Positions 1-10,008 of a stretch of 64,000 bases of DNA are shown in pieces. The first letter of the stretch is position 1. Every line of letters starts with the position of its first letter. The translations under genes were made by a program, and so were the position numbers. The stretch covers positions 202,389-266,388 of the forward strand of contig NZ_NIWD01000007.1 of NCBI RefSeq assembly GCF_002277025.1. Reading direction: 5' to 3'. The notes below the pieces were generated by a model. It was not told the DNA's origin. It searched no databases and saw only the letters and a list, made by a program, of their open reading frames with translations. The DNA is from Sphingopyxis sp. GW247-27LB (GTDB taxonomy: Bacteria > Pseudomonadota > Alphaproteobacteria > Sphingomonadales > Sphingomonadaceae).

Positions 1-78
1 CATTTCGCGCCGCGCGCGCGCCTCGACGAGACGCTGGCGGCGCGCAAGCCCATCCTGACGTGGAGCGACGCCAACTGA
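1..78 (+). CDS. C-terminal end of an unidentified protein
   Basis: An open frame enters from the left edge and ends with TGA at 76-78; the last residues read ...RKPILTWSDAN. Only 25 residues are visible, which is too few to name a family. It runs in the same direction as the next genes, and a palindromic repeat starts two bases after the stop. Whether it really codes is inferred from its position and high-GC codon use. Confidence 0.4.
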   Translation, partial: HFAPRARLDETLAARKPILTWSDAN

Positions 79-80
79 TC

Positions 81-154
81 GTCATTGCGAGCGTAGCGAA
101 GCAATCCAGAGTCGCGTAAACCACTCTGGATTGCTTCGCTGCGCTCGCAATGAC
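81..154. repeat. Palindromic intergenic repeat, family A
   Basis: The left arm starts GTCATTGCGAGCG and returns as CGCTCGCAATGAC at the right end, with the shared core AAGCAATCCAGAG/CTCTGGATTGCTT and a short loop. One base breaks the symmetry of the arms. A second copy with the same core lies at 31559-31633. It follows the stop codon of the gene ending at 78, so it may also form a transcript-end hairpin. Confidence 0.8.
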
Positions 155-159
155 GGGAA

Positions 160-621
160 ATGGACGATGATATGAACTGGGAAAGCCTCTATTTGCTGGC
201 GAATGGTTGGGCTTTGATCGGCTGGCTCGCGCTCGCCTTCGCCCCGCGTAGTCCGCGTATCCTGTCGGCGATTCTCTACGCCGGCGTCGCGCTGCTCTGC
301 CTCGTCTATGCGGTGACGATCATCGGCTTCCTGACCGGCGGCATCGATCCCGGCGGGGCGGCGGGGGGCGATTTCACCTCGCTCGCGGGCGTGATGAAGC
401 TGTTCGATACCCCCGGCGGCGCGACGCTTGGCTGGACGCATTATCTGGCCTTCGACCTGTTCGTCGGGATGTGGATCGCGCGCGACGCCGACCAGAAGGG
501 ATTCGGGCGGATCGTCCAGCTTCCCTTCCTGTTCCTGACGCTGATGGCGGGGCCGGTCGGGCTGCTTGGCTGGCTGGTGGTGCGCGAGCGTCGGGCGCGG
601 GCGCTCGCGAAGGCGAGATGA
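160..621 (+). CDS. ABA4-like (DUF4281) membrane protein
   Basis: A 153-residue integral membrane protein with four likely helices (about residues 11-28, 36-60, 93-108 and 120-140). The segment [13 protein letters not shown] at 91-103, followed by WIARDA, is typical of the ABA4-like/DUF4281 family, named after a plant protein needed for neoxanthin formation; the bacterial role is unknown. An alternative ATG at 172 gives a product four residues shorter and would not touch the upstream repeat. Its stop overlaps the start of the next gene (ATGA), so the two are translationally coupled. Family call fairly sure; function open. Confidence 0.75.
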   Translation: MDDDMNWESLYLLANGWALIGWLALAFAPRSPRILSAILYAGVALLCLVYAVTIIGFLTGGIDPGGAAGGDFTSLAGVMKLFDTPGGATLGWTHYLAFDLFVGMWIARDADQKGFGRIVQLPFLFLTLMAGPVGLLGWLVVRERRARALAKAR

Positions 622-1253
622 GCCCCGAGCCCTGGATGCCCGAGGACGGCGGGCGCGAGGCGAAGCGCCACGCTCCCGCGACGCTGCGCAACCGCGACGC
701 GATCGCCGCGACGCTCGCCGAATGGCTGCCGCCGACGGGCCGGGTGCTCGAAGTGGCGAGCGGATCGGGCGAGCATATCGTCCATTTCGCCGCCGCCTTC
801 CCGGCGCTCGACTGGCAGCCGAGCGACCCCGATCCCGACGCTCTCGTCTCGATCGCGGCATGGAGCGCCGAGGCGGGGCTCGCGAATGTCGCGCCGCCGC
901 TCCGGCTCGACGCCGCCACCTCCGGCTGGCCGGTCGCGCGCGCCGATGCGCTGCTCTGCATCAACATGGTGCATATCAGCCCGTGGAGCGCGACGCTGGG
1001 TCTCCTCGCGGGGGCGGCGCGCATCCTGCCTTCGGGCGCGCCGCTGATCCTCTACGGCCCCTATGTCGAACCCGGGGTGCCGACCGCGCCGAGCAATATC
1101 GCGTTCGACGCCAGCCTGCGCGCCCGCAACCCCGAATGGGGGCTGCGCGACCTCGATGCGGTGAAGGCCGCCGCGCGCGACGCGGGCCTCGCTTTTGCCG
1201 CGTGGCAGGCGATGCCCGCCAATAATCTGATGCTCCTCTTCCGCCGCAGCTGA
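618..1253 (+). CDS. DUF938-family SAM-dependent methyltransferase
   Basis: A 211-residue class I methyltransferase-like protein. The SAM-binding glycine loop [11 protein letters not shown] is at about 43-53, with an acidic post-II segment ([11 protein letters not shown]) and the DUF938-typical INMVHISPW at about 115. The substrate of this family is not established. ATG at 618 overlaps the preceding TGA. Longer readings upstream run through the DUF4281 gene in another frame and are unlikely. The frame ends in LMLLFRRS, as in other members. Confidence 0.8.
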   Translation: MSPEPWMPEDGGREAKRHAPATLRNRDAIAATLAEWLPPTGRVLEVASGSGEHIVHFAAAFPALDWQPSDPDPDALVSIAAWSAEAGLANVAPPLRLDAATSGWPVARADALLCINMVHISPWSATLGLLAGAARILPSGAPLILYGPYVEPGVPTAPSNIAFDASLRARNPEWGLRDLDAVKAAARDAGLAFAAWQAMPANNLMLLFRRS

Positions 1254-1372
1254 CGTTCCGCTTGCCGATGGCGGTCGCGCGCGCTTAGCTTGCGAAGCGT
1301 CGCGCTTGCCAAGTCGCCGAGTCTGTTGTTATCAGGCCTGAGAATAGCGCAAAGACGCCGGGAGAGATGGAC

Positions 1373-2929
1373 ATGAGCGATACCGCCGACCTGCTGACCT
1401 TCGACGAATTCATCACCCATTGGGCGAAGGCGCGGCCCGACCGCGTCGCGATGCGCGAGGAAGACCGGGTGATGAGCTATGGTGAGCTCGAAGAGCGCAC
1501 CGCGCGCGTCGCGAGCGCGCTGCTCGCGGCGGGGCTGCGGAAGGGCGACCGCATCGCGTGGATCGGCAAGAACAGCGATCTCTATTTCACCCTCTTCTTC
1601 GGCGCGGCCCGCGCGGGCGTCGTGATGGCGCCGATCGGCTGGCGCCTCGCGCCGACAGAATGGGCGTTCATTGTTAACGACACGCGCGCGAAGATCGTCT
1701 TCACCGGCCCCGGTTTCGACACCGCGGCCGAACAGCTCGCGGGCAAGCTCGACCATGACCCGAAGATCGTCGGCGCCGACGCCGCTCGCGCGATGATCGA
1801 CGCCGCGCCGCGCGCCGCCTTCGCGCCGTCGGGGCCGGACGATGCGGTGCTCCAGCTCTATACCTCGGGCACCACGGGCAACCCCAAGGGGGCGGTGCTC
1901 ACCAACACCAACCTCTTCGCGCTGCGCAAGAATTCGGCCGATCTCGACCTGCCCTATACAAGGTGGGAGGATGACGAGGCGGTGCTCGTCGCGATGCCCT
2001 GCGCGCATATCGGCGGCACCGGGCTCGGCATCATGGCGCTCGCGGCGGGGCTGCCCGGCGTGGTGCTCGCCGAATTCAATCCCGACGGCGTGTTCGACGC
2101 GGTCGAGCATCATGGCGTGACGCGCTTCTTCATCGTTCCGGCGGCGCTGCAGATGCTGCTGCTCCATCCGCGCTGCGCGAGCGTCGACTATAGCCGGCTC
2201 AAATATATCCTCTACGGCGCCGCGCCGATCCCGCTCGACCTTCTGCGCCAGTGCATCAAGATGTTCGGGGCGCAGTTCATCCAGGCCTATGGGATGACCG
2301 AGACGACGGGCACCATCTGCATGCTGCCGCCCGAGGATCACGACCCCGAAGGCAACAAGCGGATGCGTTCGGCGGGCAAGCCGCTGCCCGGCGTCGAGAT
2401 CAAGGTGCTGGGGCCCGACGGCAACGAGGTGCCGACGGGCGAGGTGGGCGAGGTCGTCACCCGCTCGTCGAACAACATGCAGGGATATTGGAACCTGCCC
2501 GACGCGACCGCGAAGACGATGACGGAGGGCGGCTGGATCCACACCGGCGACGCGGGCTACATGGACGAGGACGGCTATCTCTATATCCACGACCGGATGA
2601 AGGACATGATCATCTCGGGCGGCGAGAATGTCTATCCGGCCGAGGTCGAGAGCGCGATCTACGGACATCCCGCGGTGCAGGAGGTCGCGGTGATCGGCAT
2701 TCCGGACGCCAAATGGGGCGAGACGGTGAAGGCGGTCGTCGTCGCCAAGCCGGGCATGACGATCGAGGAGCGCGATATCATCGCCTGGGCCCGCGAACGC
2801 ATCGCCGCCTTCAAGGCTCCGCGCAGCGTCGACGTGATCGAGGCGCTGCCGCGCAACGCCTCGGGCAAGATCCTCCGCAAGGACCTCCGCGAGCCCTATT
2901 GGGATGGCTATGAGCGGATGGTGAACTAG
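1373..2929 (+). CDS. AMP-dependent acyl-CoA synthetase/ligase
   Basis: A 518-residue ANL-superfamily enzyme that should activate a carboxylic acid (probably a fatty or aromatic acid) to its CoA thioester through an acyl-adenylate. Visible landmarks are the P-loop-like YTSGTTGNPKG near residue 162, YGMTETTG near 305, the hinge region TGD/GGENVYPAEVE near 390-425, and the catalytic lysine in NASGKILRKDLR near 497. ATG at 1373 is preferred over ATG at 1367 because GGGAGA at 1360-1365 is seven bases upstream of it but only one from the other. The gene stands alone, so the substrate cannot be read from neighbours. Confidence 0.85.
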   Translation: MSDTADLLTFDEFITHWAKARPDRVAMREEDRVMSYGELEERTARVASALLAAGLRKGDRIAWIGKNSDLYFTLFFGAARAGVVMAPIGWRLAPTEWAFIVNDTRAKIVFTGPGFDTAAEQLAGKLDHDPKIVGADAARAMIDAAPRAAFAPSGPDDAVLQLYTSGTTGNPKGAVLTNTNLFALRKNSADLDLPYTRWEDDEAVLVAMPCAHIGGTGLGIMALAAGLPGVVLAEFNPDGVFDAVEHHGVTRFFIVPAALQMLLLHPRCASVDYSRLKYILYGAAPIPLDLLRQCIKMFGAQFIQAYGMTETTGTICMLPPEDHDPEGNKRMRSAGKPLPGVEIKVLGPDGNEVPTGEVGEVVTRSSNNMQGYWNLPDATAKTMTEGGWIHTGDAGYMDEDGYLYIHDRMKDMIISGGENVYPAEVESAIYGHPAVQEVAVIGIPDAKWGETVKAVVVAKPGMTIEERDIIAWARERIAAFKAPRSVDVIEALPRNASGKILRKDLREPYWDGYERMVN

Positions 2930-2954
2930 GCGGCCGCCGGCCGGAAGCGGCCAT

Positions 2955-3073
2955 ACCTTCTCCCCTCCCTTCCAGGGAGGGGCTGGGGGTGGGTAGCCGC
3001 CGAAGGCGGCGTTCTTTCGTAGGCTCGCTCCGCTCGCGCACCCACCCCTAACCCCTCCCTAAAAGGGAGGGGA
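2955..3073. repeat. Palindromic intergenic repeat, family B
   Basis: Within the 345-bp gap between the ligase and ybeY, CTCCCTTCCAGGGAGGGG, a GGGTGGG/CCCACCC pair and CCTCCCTAAAAGGGAGGGG form nested inverted repeats, with a small GCCGCCGAAGGCGGC hairpin between them. No coding frame is convincing here. The rest of the gap up to 3274 has no recognisable element except a purine-rich GGAGGGGAG at 3236-3244 in front of ybeY. Confidence 0.7.
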
Positions 3074-3274
3074 ATGGCTCAAATCCACTCCGAAACAATC
3101 CTGCATACTGACTCGCGATTTTTCGCTGTCCTACAAAGCATTGCCGCGATAGCGTCGATCCATGATCATCGTGCGCAGCCCCGCCCGTTCCCCCGCGCCC
3201 GGCAGACGATTTTCGTCCACGGGTATTATTATACCGGAGGGGAGTGACAAGTTTGACAACTTAGGACGGTCCGC

Positions 3275-3781
3275 ATGCTGAGCGTCGAAACCCACGAAGC
3301 CTCGCCCTGGCCCGACGGACTCGACTGGGAGGGCCGCGCGTCGGAGGCGGTTGCCGCGGCGTTGGCGTTGACGCCCTATGCGGCGCTCGCCGACGCGGCG
3401 CCGCTGGTCGAGGTGGCGGTGCGGCTGACCGGCGATGACGAGGTGCAGGCGCTCAACCGGGACTTTCGCGGCAAGGACAAGCCGACCAACGTGCTCTCCT
3501 TCCCGCAGGTGCAGGCCGACCTGCTCGAAGGCCTGTCGAACAGCGACGATGGCGAAATCCTCCTCGGCGACATCGTTCTCGCGCGCGAGACCTGCGCGCG
3601 CGAGGCGGAGGAGAAGGGGGTGCCGCTTGCCGATCACGCGACCCATCTGATCGTCCACGGCACGCTCCATCTCGTCGGTTACGACCATATGGACGACGCG
3701 AGCGCGGCGGCGATGGAGGCGCTCGAGGTGAAAGCGCTTGCGTCGCTGGGCATCGGCAATCCATATGGCGACGAGCATTAA
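3275..3781 (+). CDS. ybeY: Endoribonuclease YbeY (16S rRNA 3'-end maturation)
   Basis: A 168-residue protein with the UPF0054 zinc-site signature HGTLHLVGYDH at about residues 128-138, plus the conserved RxFRGKDKPTNVLSFP segment near 65-80. The family is a metal-dependent single-strand endoribonuclease needed for 16S rRNA maturation and 70S quality control. The start has GGACGG six bases upstream. In many alphaproteobacteria phoH comes directly before; here the upstream gap is non-coding. The CorC-type gene follows after 20 bp, as usual. Confidence 0.93.
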   Translation: MLSVETHEASPWPDGLDWEGRASEAVAAALALTPYAALADAAPLVEVAVRLTGDDEVQALNRDFRGKDKPTNVLSFPQVQADLLEGLSNSDDGEILLGDIVLARETCAREAEEKGVPLADHATHLIVHGTLHLVGYDHMDDASAAAMEALEVKALASLGIGNPYGDEH

Positions 3782-3801
3782 GGAAGGACGCACAGCGCAT
3801 C

Positions 3802-4743
3802 ATGCCCGACGAGCAGGGATCTTCGAGCCGATCGGAAGAGGACAGTAGGTCCGGCCTGCTGGCCGGCCTCAGGACATTGCTGTTCGGGGGCGACAAGGAA
3901 CCGTCGCTGCGCGAGCAGATCGAAGAGGTCATCGACGAGGCCGAGGAAGATGGCGACGAGCGTCGCGGCGGCAGCATTGTCGGCGACCTGTCGCCGATCG
4001 AGCGCAAGATGCTGCGCAACCTCCTCCATTTCGGCGAGCAGACGGTCGACGACGTCGCGGTTCCGCGCGCCGACATCATCGCGATCGCGGAGAGCGCGAG
4101 CTTCGAGGATATCGTCGCGCTGTTCGCCGAGGCGGGGCACAGCCGCCTGCCGGTCTATCGCGAAACGCTCGACGAGGTCGTCGGGATGATCCACGTCAAG
4201 GACGTCTTCGCGGTGCTCGCCGAAGGACGCACGCCGCCGCCGCTGCTCGACCTGATCCGCCAGCCGCTTTACGTCCCGCAGTCGATGGGGGTGCTCGACC
4301 TGCTCGCCGACATGCGCGCGCAGCGCACCCATCTCGCGATCGTGATCGACGAATATTCGGGGACCGAGGGTCTCGTCACGATCGAGGATCTGGTCGAGGA
4401 GATCGTCGGCGAGATCGAGGACGAGCATGACGACGAGCCCGTCGTCCTCTTCGCGCCGGGCGAGAATGGCTGCTGGGAGGCCGACGCGCGCGCCGAGCTC
4501 GACGACATCGGCGAAGCGATCGACCCGCGGCTCGCCGAGATCGAGGAGGATGTCGACACCGTCGGCGGTCTCGCCGCCGTGCTCGCGGGCCATGTGCCCG
4601 AGGTCGGCGAGATCCTCGTCCACCCGAGCGGCTGGCGGATCGAGGTGACCGAGGCCGACGAACGCCGCGTCCACCACCTCCGCCTGCATCCGCCGGTCGA
4701 GGTCGATCTGGAGGCCTCGCCGGCGCGCGGCGAGGAGTTCTAG
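3802..4743 (+). CDS. corC: CorC/HlyC-type CBS-domain protein
   Basis: A 313-residue soluble protein with two CBS domains (about residues 80-200) and a C-terminal CorC_HlyC domain (about 220-300). The typical linker [18 protein letters not shown] is visible near 190-207. Family members are linked to magnesium/cobalt efflux or bind nucleotides. The N-terminal 60 residues are acidic and start with a segment like [19 protein letters not shown]. It follows ybeY by 20 bp and is probably co-transcribed. No lnt gene follows, unlike the common ybeY-corC-lnt order; a glycosyltransferase is next. Confidence 0.85.
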   Translation: MPDEQGSSSRSEEDSRSGLLAGLRTLLFGGDKEPSLREQIEEVIDEAEEDGDERRGGSIVGDLSPIERKMLRNLLHFGEQTVDDVAVPRADIIAIAESASFEDIVALFAEAGHSRLPVYRETLDEVVGMIHVKDVFAVLAEGRTPPPLLDLIRQPLYVPQSMGVLDLLADMRAQRTHLAIVIDEYSGTEGLVTIEDLVEEIVGEIEDEHDDEPVVLFAPGENGCWEADARAELDDIGEAIDPRLAEIEEDVDTVGGLAAVLAGHVPEVGEILVHPSGWRIEVTEADERRVHHLRLHPPVEVDLEASPARGEEF

Positions 4744-4806
4744 AAGCGCGGGCTCGACCCGCTCCGCCGATTGCCTTTGGCGGGCGATGCGATTAGCGCA
4801 GGCGCA

Positions 4807-5961
4807 ATGGACGTTTCCGATCTCCGCATCGCGCTGTTCAGCGGCAACTACAACATGACCGTCGACGGCGCGAACAAGGCGCTCAACCGGCTCGTCGGCT
4901 ATCTGCTGGGGCAGGGGGCGGCGGTGCGCGTCTATTCGCCGACCGTCGAAAATCCCGATTTCGCGCCGACCGGCGACCTCGTCAGCGTGCCGTCGATGGC
5001 GATCCCCGGCCGCAGCGAATACCGCATCCCGCTGTCGCTGTCGGGCCGGGTGCGCGAGGATCTGGCGATGTTCGCCCCCAACATCCTCCACATCTCCAGC
5101 CCCGACCGCGTCTCTCGGCAGGCGGCGGCGTGGGCGCGGCGGCGGCGCATCCCGGTCGCCTGTTCGGTCCACACGCGCTTCGAAACCTATTTCCGCTACT
5201 ACAACCTCTCCTTCCTCGAACCGCTCGTCGTCGCCTGGCTGCGCAAGCTCTATCGCAAGTGCGACGCGCTGATCGCCCCGTCGGAGAGCTTCGCGCAGGT
5301 GCTGCGCGAACAGCGGATGAACTATGACATCGGCATCTGGACGCGCGGGGTCGAGCGCGACGTCTTCAACCCCGGCCGGCGCGATGGAAGCTGGCGCCAG
5401 TCGTGGGGCATCGCAGACGACGTCCCCGCGATCGTCTTTCTCGGCCGGCTGGTGATGGAAAAGGGGCTCGACGTCTTCGCCGACACGATCGACGTGCTGC
5501 GCCGCCGCGGCGTGCCGCACGAGGTGGTGGTGATCGGCGAGGGGCCCGCGGGCGACTGGTTCGAATCGCGGCTGCCGCGCGCCAAGTTCGTCGGTTTCCA
5601 GGGCGGCGAGAATCTGGCGCGCGCGCTGGCTTCGTGCGACATGCTGTTCAACCCGTCGGTGACCGAGACTTTCGGCAATGTGACCTTGGAGGCGATGGCG
5701 TGCGGGCTCCCCGTGGTCGCGGCGCGCGCGACGGGCAGCGCGAGCATCGTCAAGCACGGCCAGACGGGCTATCTGGTCGCGCCGGGTTCGATCGGCCTGT
5801 TCGCCGACGATCTCGAGCATTATTGCCGCGACCCGCAGTTGCGCGCCGCGCACGGCGCCGCGGCGCTCGCCGAAAGCGCCTCCTATCAGTGGGATGCGAT
5901 CAACCAGGCCGTCGCCGACACCTATCTGCGCCTGATCCGCCAGAAACAGCGACGGCCCTGA
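4807..5961 (+). CDS. Glycosyltransferase family 4 (GT-B fold)
   Basis: A 384-residue GT-B transferase. The N-terminal half starts LRIALFSGNYNMTVDGANKAL, resembling the MgtA/SQDG-synthase-like group of GT4 enzymes. The C-terminal nucleotide-sugar domain shows IVFLGRLVMEKGLD and the EX7E segment TETFGNVTLEAMACGLPVVA. It should transfer a hexose from a nucleotide sugar, perhaps to a lipid such as diacylglycerol or a glucuronosyl lipid; the acceptor is inference. ATG at 4807 is chosen over TTG at 4771 because homologous sequence begins there. It ends five bases before rarA. Confidence 0.82.
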   Translation: MDVSDLRIALFSGNYNMTVDGANKALNRLVGYLLGQGAAVRVYSPTVENPDFAPTGDLVSVPSMAIPGRSEYRIPLSLSGRVREDLAMFAPNILHISSPDRVSRQAAAWARRRRIPVACSVHTRFETYFRYYNLSFLEPLVVAWLRKLYRKCDALIAPSESFAQVLREQRMNYDIGIWTRGVERDVFNPGRRDGSWRQSWGIADDVPAIVFLGRLVMEKGLDVFADTIDVLRRRGVPHEVVVIGEGPAGDWFESRLPRAKFVGFQGGENLARALASCDMLFNPSVTETFGNVTLEAMACGLPVVAARATGSASIVKHGQTGYLVAPGSIGLFADDLEHYCRDPQLRAAHGAAALAESASYQWDAINQAVADTYLRLIRQKQRRP

Positions 5962-5965
5962 CGCC

Positions 5966-7294
5966 ATGGCCGCGGACCTGTTCGGCGACGACGCGCCGGC
6001 GCCTTCCGGCAGCGGTGCGGCAGGACCGGTGCCGCTCGCCGAGCGACTGCGCCCGAAGAGCCTCGACGAGGTGGTCGGTCAAGAGCATCTGACCGGCCCC
6101 GACGGCGCGATCGGTCGCATGGTCGCGGCGGGACAGCTGTCGTCGATCATCCTCTGGGGGCCGCCCGGAACCGGCAAGACGACGATCGCGCGCCTGCTTG
6201 CCGAGGCAGTGGGGATGCGCTTCGCGCCGCTGTCGGCGGTCTTCTCGGGCGTCGCCGACCTCAAGAAGGCCTTTGCCGATGCCGAGAAGATGGCGGCGGC
6301 GGGCAAGCGCACGCTGCTTTTCGTCGACGAGATTCACCGCTTCAATCGCGCCCAGCAGGACGGCTTCCTGCCCTTCGTCGAGCGCGGCACGGTGGTGCTC
6401 GTCGGCGCGACCACCGAAAACCCGAGCTTCGCGCTGAACGCCGCGCTCTTGAGCCGCGCGCAGGTGCTCGTACTGCACCGGCTGGACGAGGCCGCGCTCG
6501 CAACGCTGGTCGAGCGCGCCGAGCTCGAGGTCGGGCGGCCGCTGCCGGTGACGGACGAGGCACGCACCGCGCTGATCACCAGCGCCGACGGCGACGGCCG
6601 CTTCCTGCTCAACCAGGTCGAGACACTGTTCGCGGCCGCGATCGACGCGCCGCTCGACCCCGCCGAGCTCGCGCAATTCCTGCACCGCCGGATGCCGGTC
6701 TATGACAAGGATCGCGACGGCCACTACAATCTCATCTCGGCGTTGCACAAGGCGATGCGCGGCTCGGACCCGCAGGCCTCGCTCTACTGGCTCGCGCGGA
6801 TGCTCGTCGCGGGCGAGGAGCCGCTCTACGTGCTTCGCCGCATCACCCGTTTCGCGAGCGAGGATATCGGGCTCGCCGACCCGCAGGCGCTCGTCCAATG
6901 CATCGCCGCGAAGGACGCCTATCAGTTCCTCGGATCGCCCGAAGGCGAACTCGCGATCGTGCAGGCGTGCCTCTATTGCGCGACGGCGCCCAAGTCGAAC
7001 GCGGCCTATGCGGCGCAGAAGGCGGCATGGGCGGCGGCGCGCGACACGGGCAGCCTGGCGCCGCCCGCGAACATCCTCAACGCGCCGACGAAGCTGATGA
7101 AGGATCTCGGCTACGGCGCGGGCTACAGCTACGACCATGATGCGCCCGAAGGCTTTTCGGGCGACAATTACTGGCCCGACGAAATGGATCCGGCGACCTT
7201 CTATCATCCCGTCGACCGCGGCTTCGAAAAGCGTATCGCCGAGCGGCTCGCCTGGTGGGATGCGCGGCGGCAAGGGCGCGGGGAGGGGGGCTAA
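5966..7294 (+). CDS. rarA: Replication-associated recombination protein A (RarA/MgsA AAA+ ATPase)
   Basis: A 442-residue AAA+ clamp-loader-like ATPase acting at stalled forks. Walker [10 protein letters not shown] is near residue 65, Walker [11 protein letters not shown] near 116, sensor [11 protein letters not shown] near 149. The C-terminal MgsA/tetramerisation region with [19 protein letters not shown] and the LADPQALVQ and YDHDAPEGF segments is complete. Length is standard. The stop TAA overlaps the ATG of the next gene. Confidence 0.93.
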   Translation: MAADLFGDDAPAPSGSGAAGPVPLAERLRPKSLDEVVGQEHLTGPDGAIGRMVAAGQLSSIILWGPPGTGKTTIARLLAEAVGMRFAPLSAVFSGVADLKKAFADAEKMAAAGKRTLLFVDEIHRFNRAQQDGFLPFVERGTVVLVGATTENPSFALNAALLSRAQVLVLHRLDEAALATLVERAELEVGRPLPVTDEARTALITSADGDGRFLLNQVETLFAAAIDAPLDPAELAQFLHRRMPVYDKDRDGHYNLISALHKAMRGSDPQASLYWLARMLVAGEEPLYVLRRITRFASEDIGLADPQALVQCIAAKDAYQFLGSPEGELAIVQACLYCATAPKSNAAYAAQKAAWAAARDTGSLAPPANILNAPTKLMKDLGYGAGYSYDHDAPEGFSGDNYWPDEMDPATFYHPVDRGFEKRIAERLAWWDARRQGRGEGG

Positions 7295-7644
7295 TGCCGC
7301 GTTTCGACAGCTGGGACGACGTCATCGCCTTCGCCTGCGCGCTGCCCGACGTCGAAATGGCGCCCTTCTATGGAACGCCCTGCCCGAAGGTGAATGGCAA
7401 GGCCTTCGTCTCGCCGGGGCGCGAGGCGGACAGCTTCCACGTCATGGCGCCGCACGAGGAGAAGGAGATGCTCCTCGAAACCGATCCCGGCATCTTCTGG
7501 CAGACGCCGCACTACGAAGGTTGGCCGGGTCTGCTCGTGCGCTATGGTGCGCCCGATGCCGACCGGGTCGCCGACGTCGTCCGCCGCGCTTGGTGGGACC
7601 GCGCGAAAAAGGCGCAGCGCGCCGCCTTCGGCCCGCGCCCCTAG
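7294..7644 (+). CDS. MmcQ/YjbR family protein
   Basis: A 116-residue protein of the CyaY-like MmcQ/YjbR family, with the conserved GTPCPKVNGKAFVSP near residue 26 and a C-terminal RRAWWDRAKKA. The family is annotated as DNA-binding on structural grounds, but no role is established. ATG at 7294 uses the last base of the rarA stop, so it is translationally coupled to rarA. It converges with the GFA gene, whose stop lies within its last four bases. Confidence 0.82.
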   Translation: MPRFDSWDDVIAFACALPDVEMAPFYGTPCPKVNGKAFVSPGREADSFHVMAPHEEKEMLLETDPGIFWQTPHYEGWPGLLVRYGAPDADRVADVVRRAWWDRAKKAQRAAFGPRP

Positions 7645-8051
7645 CCCGGATAGCGTTCGAAGCTCGGCATCTGGTCGAGCCTTTCCATCCAGCCGATACG
7701 CTCGGCGGTCTGGATCTGCACCTGCGCCGGGATCAGGTCGGGGTCGTCGAGCGTCGCGGTCTGGACATCGATCTGGCCGGGGAAGACCTGTTCGTTAGTG
7801 TAGAAGAGCCCGGTTCCGCAGTCGCCGCAGAAATGGCGGCGGCCATGTTCGGACGAAGCGTAGATCTTCGGCGTTCCGCTCACGTCGAGCGCATCCCGGG
7901 CGACCATGCCCCAGCCGACCAGTGGTGCGCCCGCGTGACGGCGGCAGTCCTGGCAATGGCAGAGCGCGTGATGTTCGACCGCGGTCGGCATCGAATAGCG
8001 GATGGCGCCGCAATGGCATCTGCCGGCGGCGCGGGTGGGCGTGTCGGTCAT
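7641..8051 (-). CDS. GFA (glutathione-dependent formaldehyde-activating-like) zinc protein
   Basis: A 136-residue GFA-domain protein. Zinc-binding cysteines are visible in GRCHCGAIRY (residues 11-20), CHCQDC near 32-37 and HFCGDCGTGLFY near 73-84. Many members are not real formaldehyde-activating enzymes, and the substrate is unknown. GAGGAGAC stands six to eight bases before the ATG at 8051. The gene is convergent with the MmcQ/YjbR gene and divergent from the glycan cluster. Confidence 0.85.
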   Translation of the reverse strand: MTDTPTRAAGRCHCGAIRYSMPTAVEHHALCHCQDCRRHAGAPLVGWGMVARDALDVSGTPKIYASSEHGRRHFCGDCGTGLFYTNEQVFPGQIDVQTATLDDPDLIPAQVQIQTAERIGWMERLDQMPSFERYPG

Positions 8052-8184
8052 GGGTGTCTCCTCGGGAATCGAAGGGGGAACATATCATAAACATGGGTCA
8101 AGCCAAACCCCCGATCGAAGGCTCAGGGTTAACGGGAAATTAGGCAGGTTCTGGCAAAGCCTGCCGCGGCAATGGCGAGGCGAG

Positions 8185-9909
8185 ATGGCGATTTCGTATA
8201 ATCCAGTGGCGCCCGGCGCCGATGGCCTCCTGTGGGTGGCCCGACCGGCCATGGCGCTCATGGCGGCCGCGGCGCTGCTCGTCGCGCTGTGTGGCGGCAG
8301 CGCCAATCTTTCGCTTTTCTATCTGGCGCGTCAGGATCTGTGGCTGCTGGCGGCTGCGATATTGTCGCTGCTGTTCTGCATCCGGCGCCTCGGTTCCGCT
8401 GGCCATCTGCCGGCGATGCCGCGGCATCGCGCGCTACTGCTCGGCGCGGGGCTCGCGTTGGCCGCCTATGCCGGCCACTATCTGATCCTGTCGGGATATG
8501 ATCTCAGCCGCGACGAACAGATGGCGAACTTCGACGCCGCGATCTTCGCGCGCGGCGAGCTGGTCGCGCCGCTGGCCGGAATCTGGCGCGACCATGCCGA
8601 TGCGCTCAACACGATGTTCATGTATCCGACCGGGCAAAGCGCGGCCTGGGTTTCGGCCTATCTTCCGCTCAACGCCGTCCTGCGTGCGCTGTTCGCGCTG
8701 GCGGGCGACGCGGCGCTGACCGGGCCGGCGATGACCGGGCTTGGCGCGCTGGCGCTGTGGGGATGCGCGCGCCGTATCTGGCCGGACCATCGCGAAGCTC
8801 CGACCGTCGCGGTCCTGCTCTATCTCGGGTCGGGGCAGGTGCTGTTCAACGGCATGACGGCCTATGCGATGCCGGCGCACCTCGCGCTCAATCTGTGCTG
8901 GCTCTGGTTCTTTCTGCGCCGAACGATATGGGCCGACGTCGCGGCGCTGAGCGTGGGCTTCGTTGCGGTCGGATTGCATCAGCCGATCATGCACCCGATG
9001 TTCGCCGCGCCGATCCTGTTCCTGCTGGTGCTGGAACGCGATTGGCGGCGCGCTGCCTTCTATCTTGTCGGATATGCCGCGATCGGGGCGTTCTGGGCGT
9101 GGTGGCCGGGCTTCATCTGGACGCTGGTGGAGGCCAGTCCGCTCGCTCCGCGCGCCGATGGCGTCGATTTCTGGACCCGGCTGCTGCTCGCCATCGAAAA
9201 GAGCGATACCCTTCGCTTCGCGAATATGGGGGCCAATCTGCTCCGTTTCGCCGCATGGCAGCATCTGCTTCTGCTGCCGCTGCTGCTGCTCGGGCTGCGG
9301 GCTGTTCGGCGCGACCGCTTGGCGGCGGCGCTCGCGGGCGGCATCGGACTGACGCTGGCGGTGATGGCGGTGATCCTGCCCTATCAGGGGCATGGGTTCG
9401 GCTATCGCTATCTGCACGGACTGATCGGGAACGCGATCCTGCTCGCGGTTTTCGGCTGGGTCGCCCTCGGCGAACGCCTCGCACCGTGGCGGCCGCTGCT
9501 GATGCGCAGCACCATCGCCGGACTTCTCGTCCTGCTTCCGATCCAGGCGTGGATGGCGCACGGCTTCTACGCCCCTTTTGCCAAGGCCTCGGCGCGGATC
9601 GACGCCAGCAATGCCGATTATGTGGTGGTTGGCGGGAGCGACGCCCCCTTTGCTGCCGATCTCGTGATCAATCCGCCCTTTCTCGAAAGACGCCCGATAC
9701 GCCTGCTGCGCGAGGAGATAGACCCCGCGCTGATAGGCTCTCTTTGTACCTCTTCCGTGCGGGTCGGGGTGGTCGATGCGAAAGTGCTAGGGCCGATCGC
9801 CGCCTATTTCGATGTGCCGGCATCCGCCGGGACGACCGCCCCGCGCGTGCTCGCCGGTGAATGGCGGCGTGCTGGCTGTTCCGTCTCGGCCGTGCGGGAA
9901 GCGCCATGA
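8185..9909 (+). CDS. Polytopic GT-C-type (family 39-like) membrane glycosyltransferase
   Basis: A 574-residue protein with about ten to twelve hydrophobic segments. After the second helix pair, a periplasmic loop carries GYDLSRDEQMANFDAAIFARGE (near residue 100), matching the acidic DE loop of PMT/ArnT-type GT-C enzymes that use polyprenyl-phosphate sugars. A soluble tail of about 120 residues follows the last helix near 450. It heads a run of glycan genes on the same strand. ATG at 8185 has GGCGAGG upstream; readings starting before it run through a hairpin-rich leader. Fold fairly confident; substrate unknown. Confidence 0.65.
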   Translation: MAISYNPVAPGADGLLWVARPAMALMAAAALLVALCGGSANLSLFYLARQDLWLLAAAILSLLFCIRRLGSAGHLPAMPRHRALLLGAGLALAAYAGHYLILSGYDLSRDEQMANFDAAIFARGELVAPLAGIWRDHADALNTMFMYPTGQSAAWVSAYLPLNAVLRALFALAGDAALTGPAMTGLGALALWGCARRIWPDHREAPTVAVLLYLGSGQVLFNGMTAYAMPAHLALNLCWLWFFLRRTIWADVAALSVGFVAVGLHQPIMHPMFAAPILFLLVLERDWRRAAFYLVGYAAIGAFWAWWPGFIWTLVEASPLAPRADGVDFWTRLLLAIEKSDTLRFANMGANLLRFAAWQHLLLLPLLLLGLRAVRRDRLAAALAGGIGLTLAVMAVILPYQGHGFGYRYLHGLIGNAILLAVFGWVALGERLAPWRPLLMRSTIAGLLVLLPIQAWMAHGFYAPFAKASARIDASNADYVVVGGSDAPFAADLVINPPFLERRPIRLLREEIDPALIGSLCTSSVRVGVVDAKVLGPIAAYFDVPASAGTTAPRVLAGEWRRAGCSVSAVREAP

Positions 9910-10008
9910 TCGCCGCGGGGCCGAAAACCATGCTTCAAAAGCCAGATTTATCGAGTTGTTAACCACAAGTTCCTAAACCCGGTTCGAACGGATTAGTGGG
10001 GAGCCTCC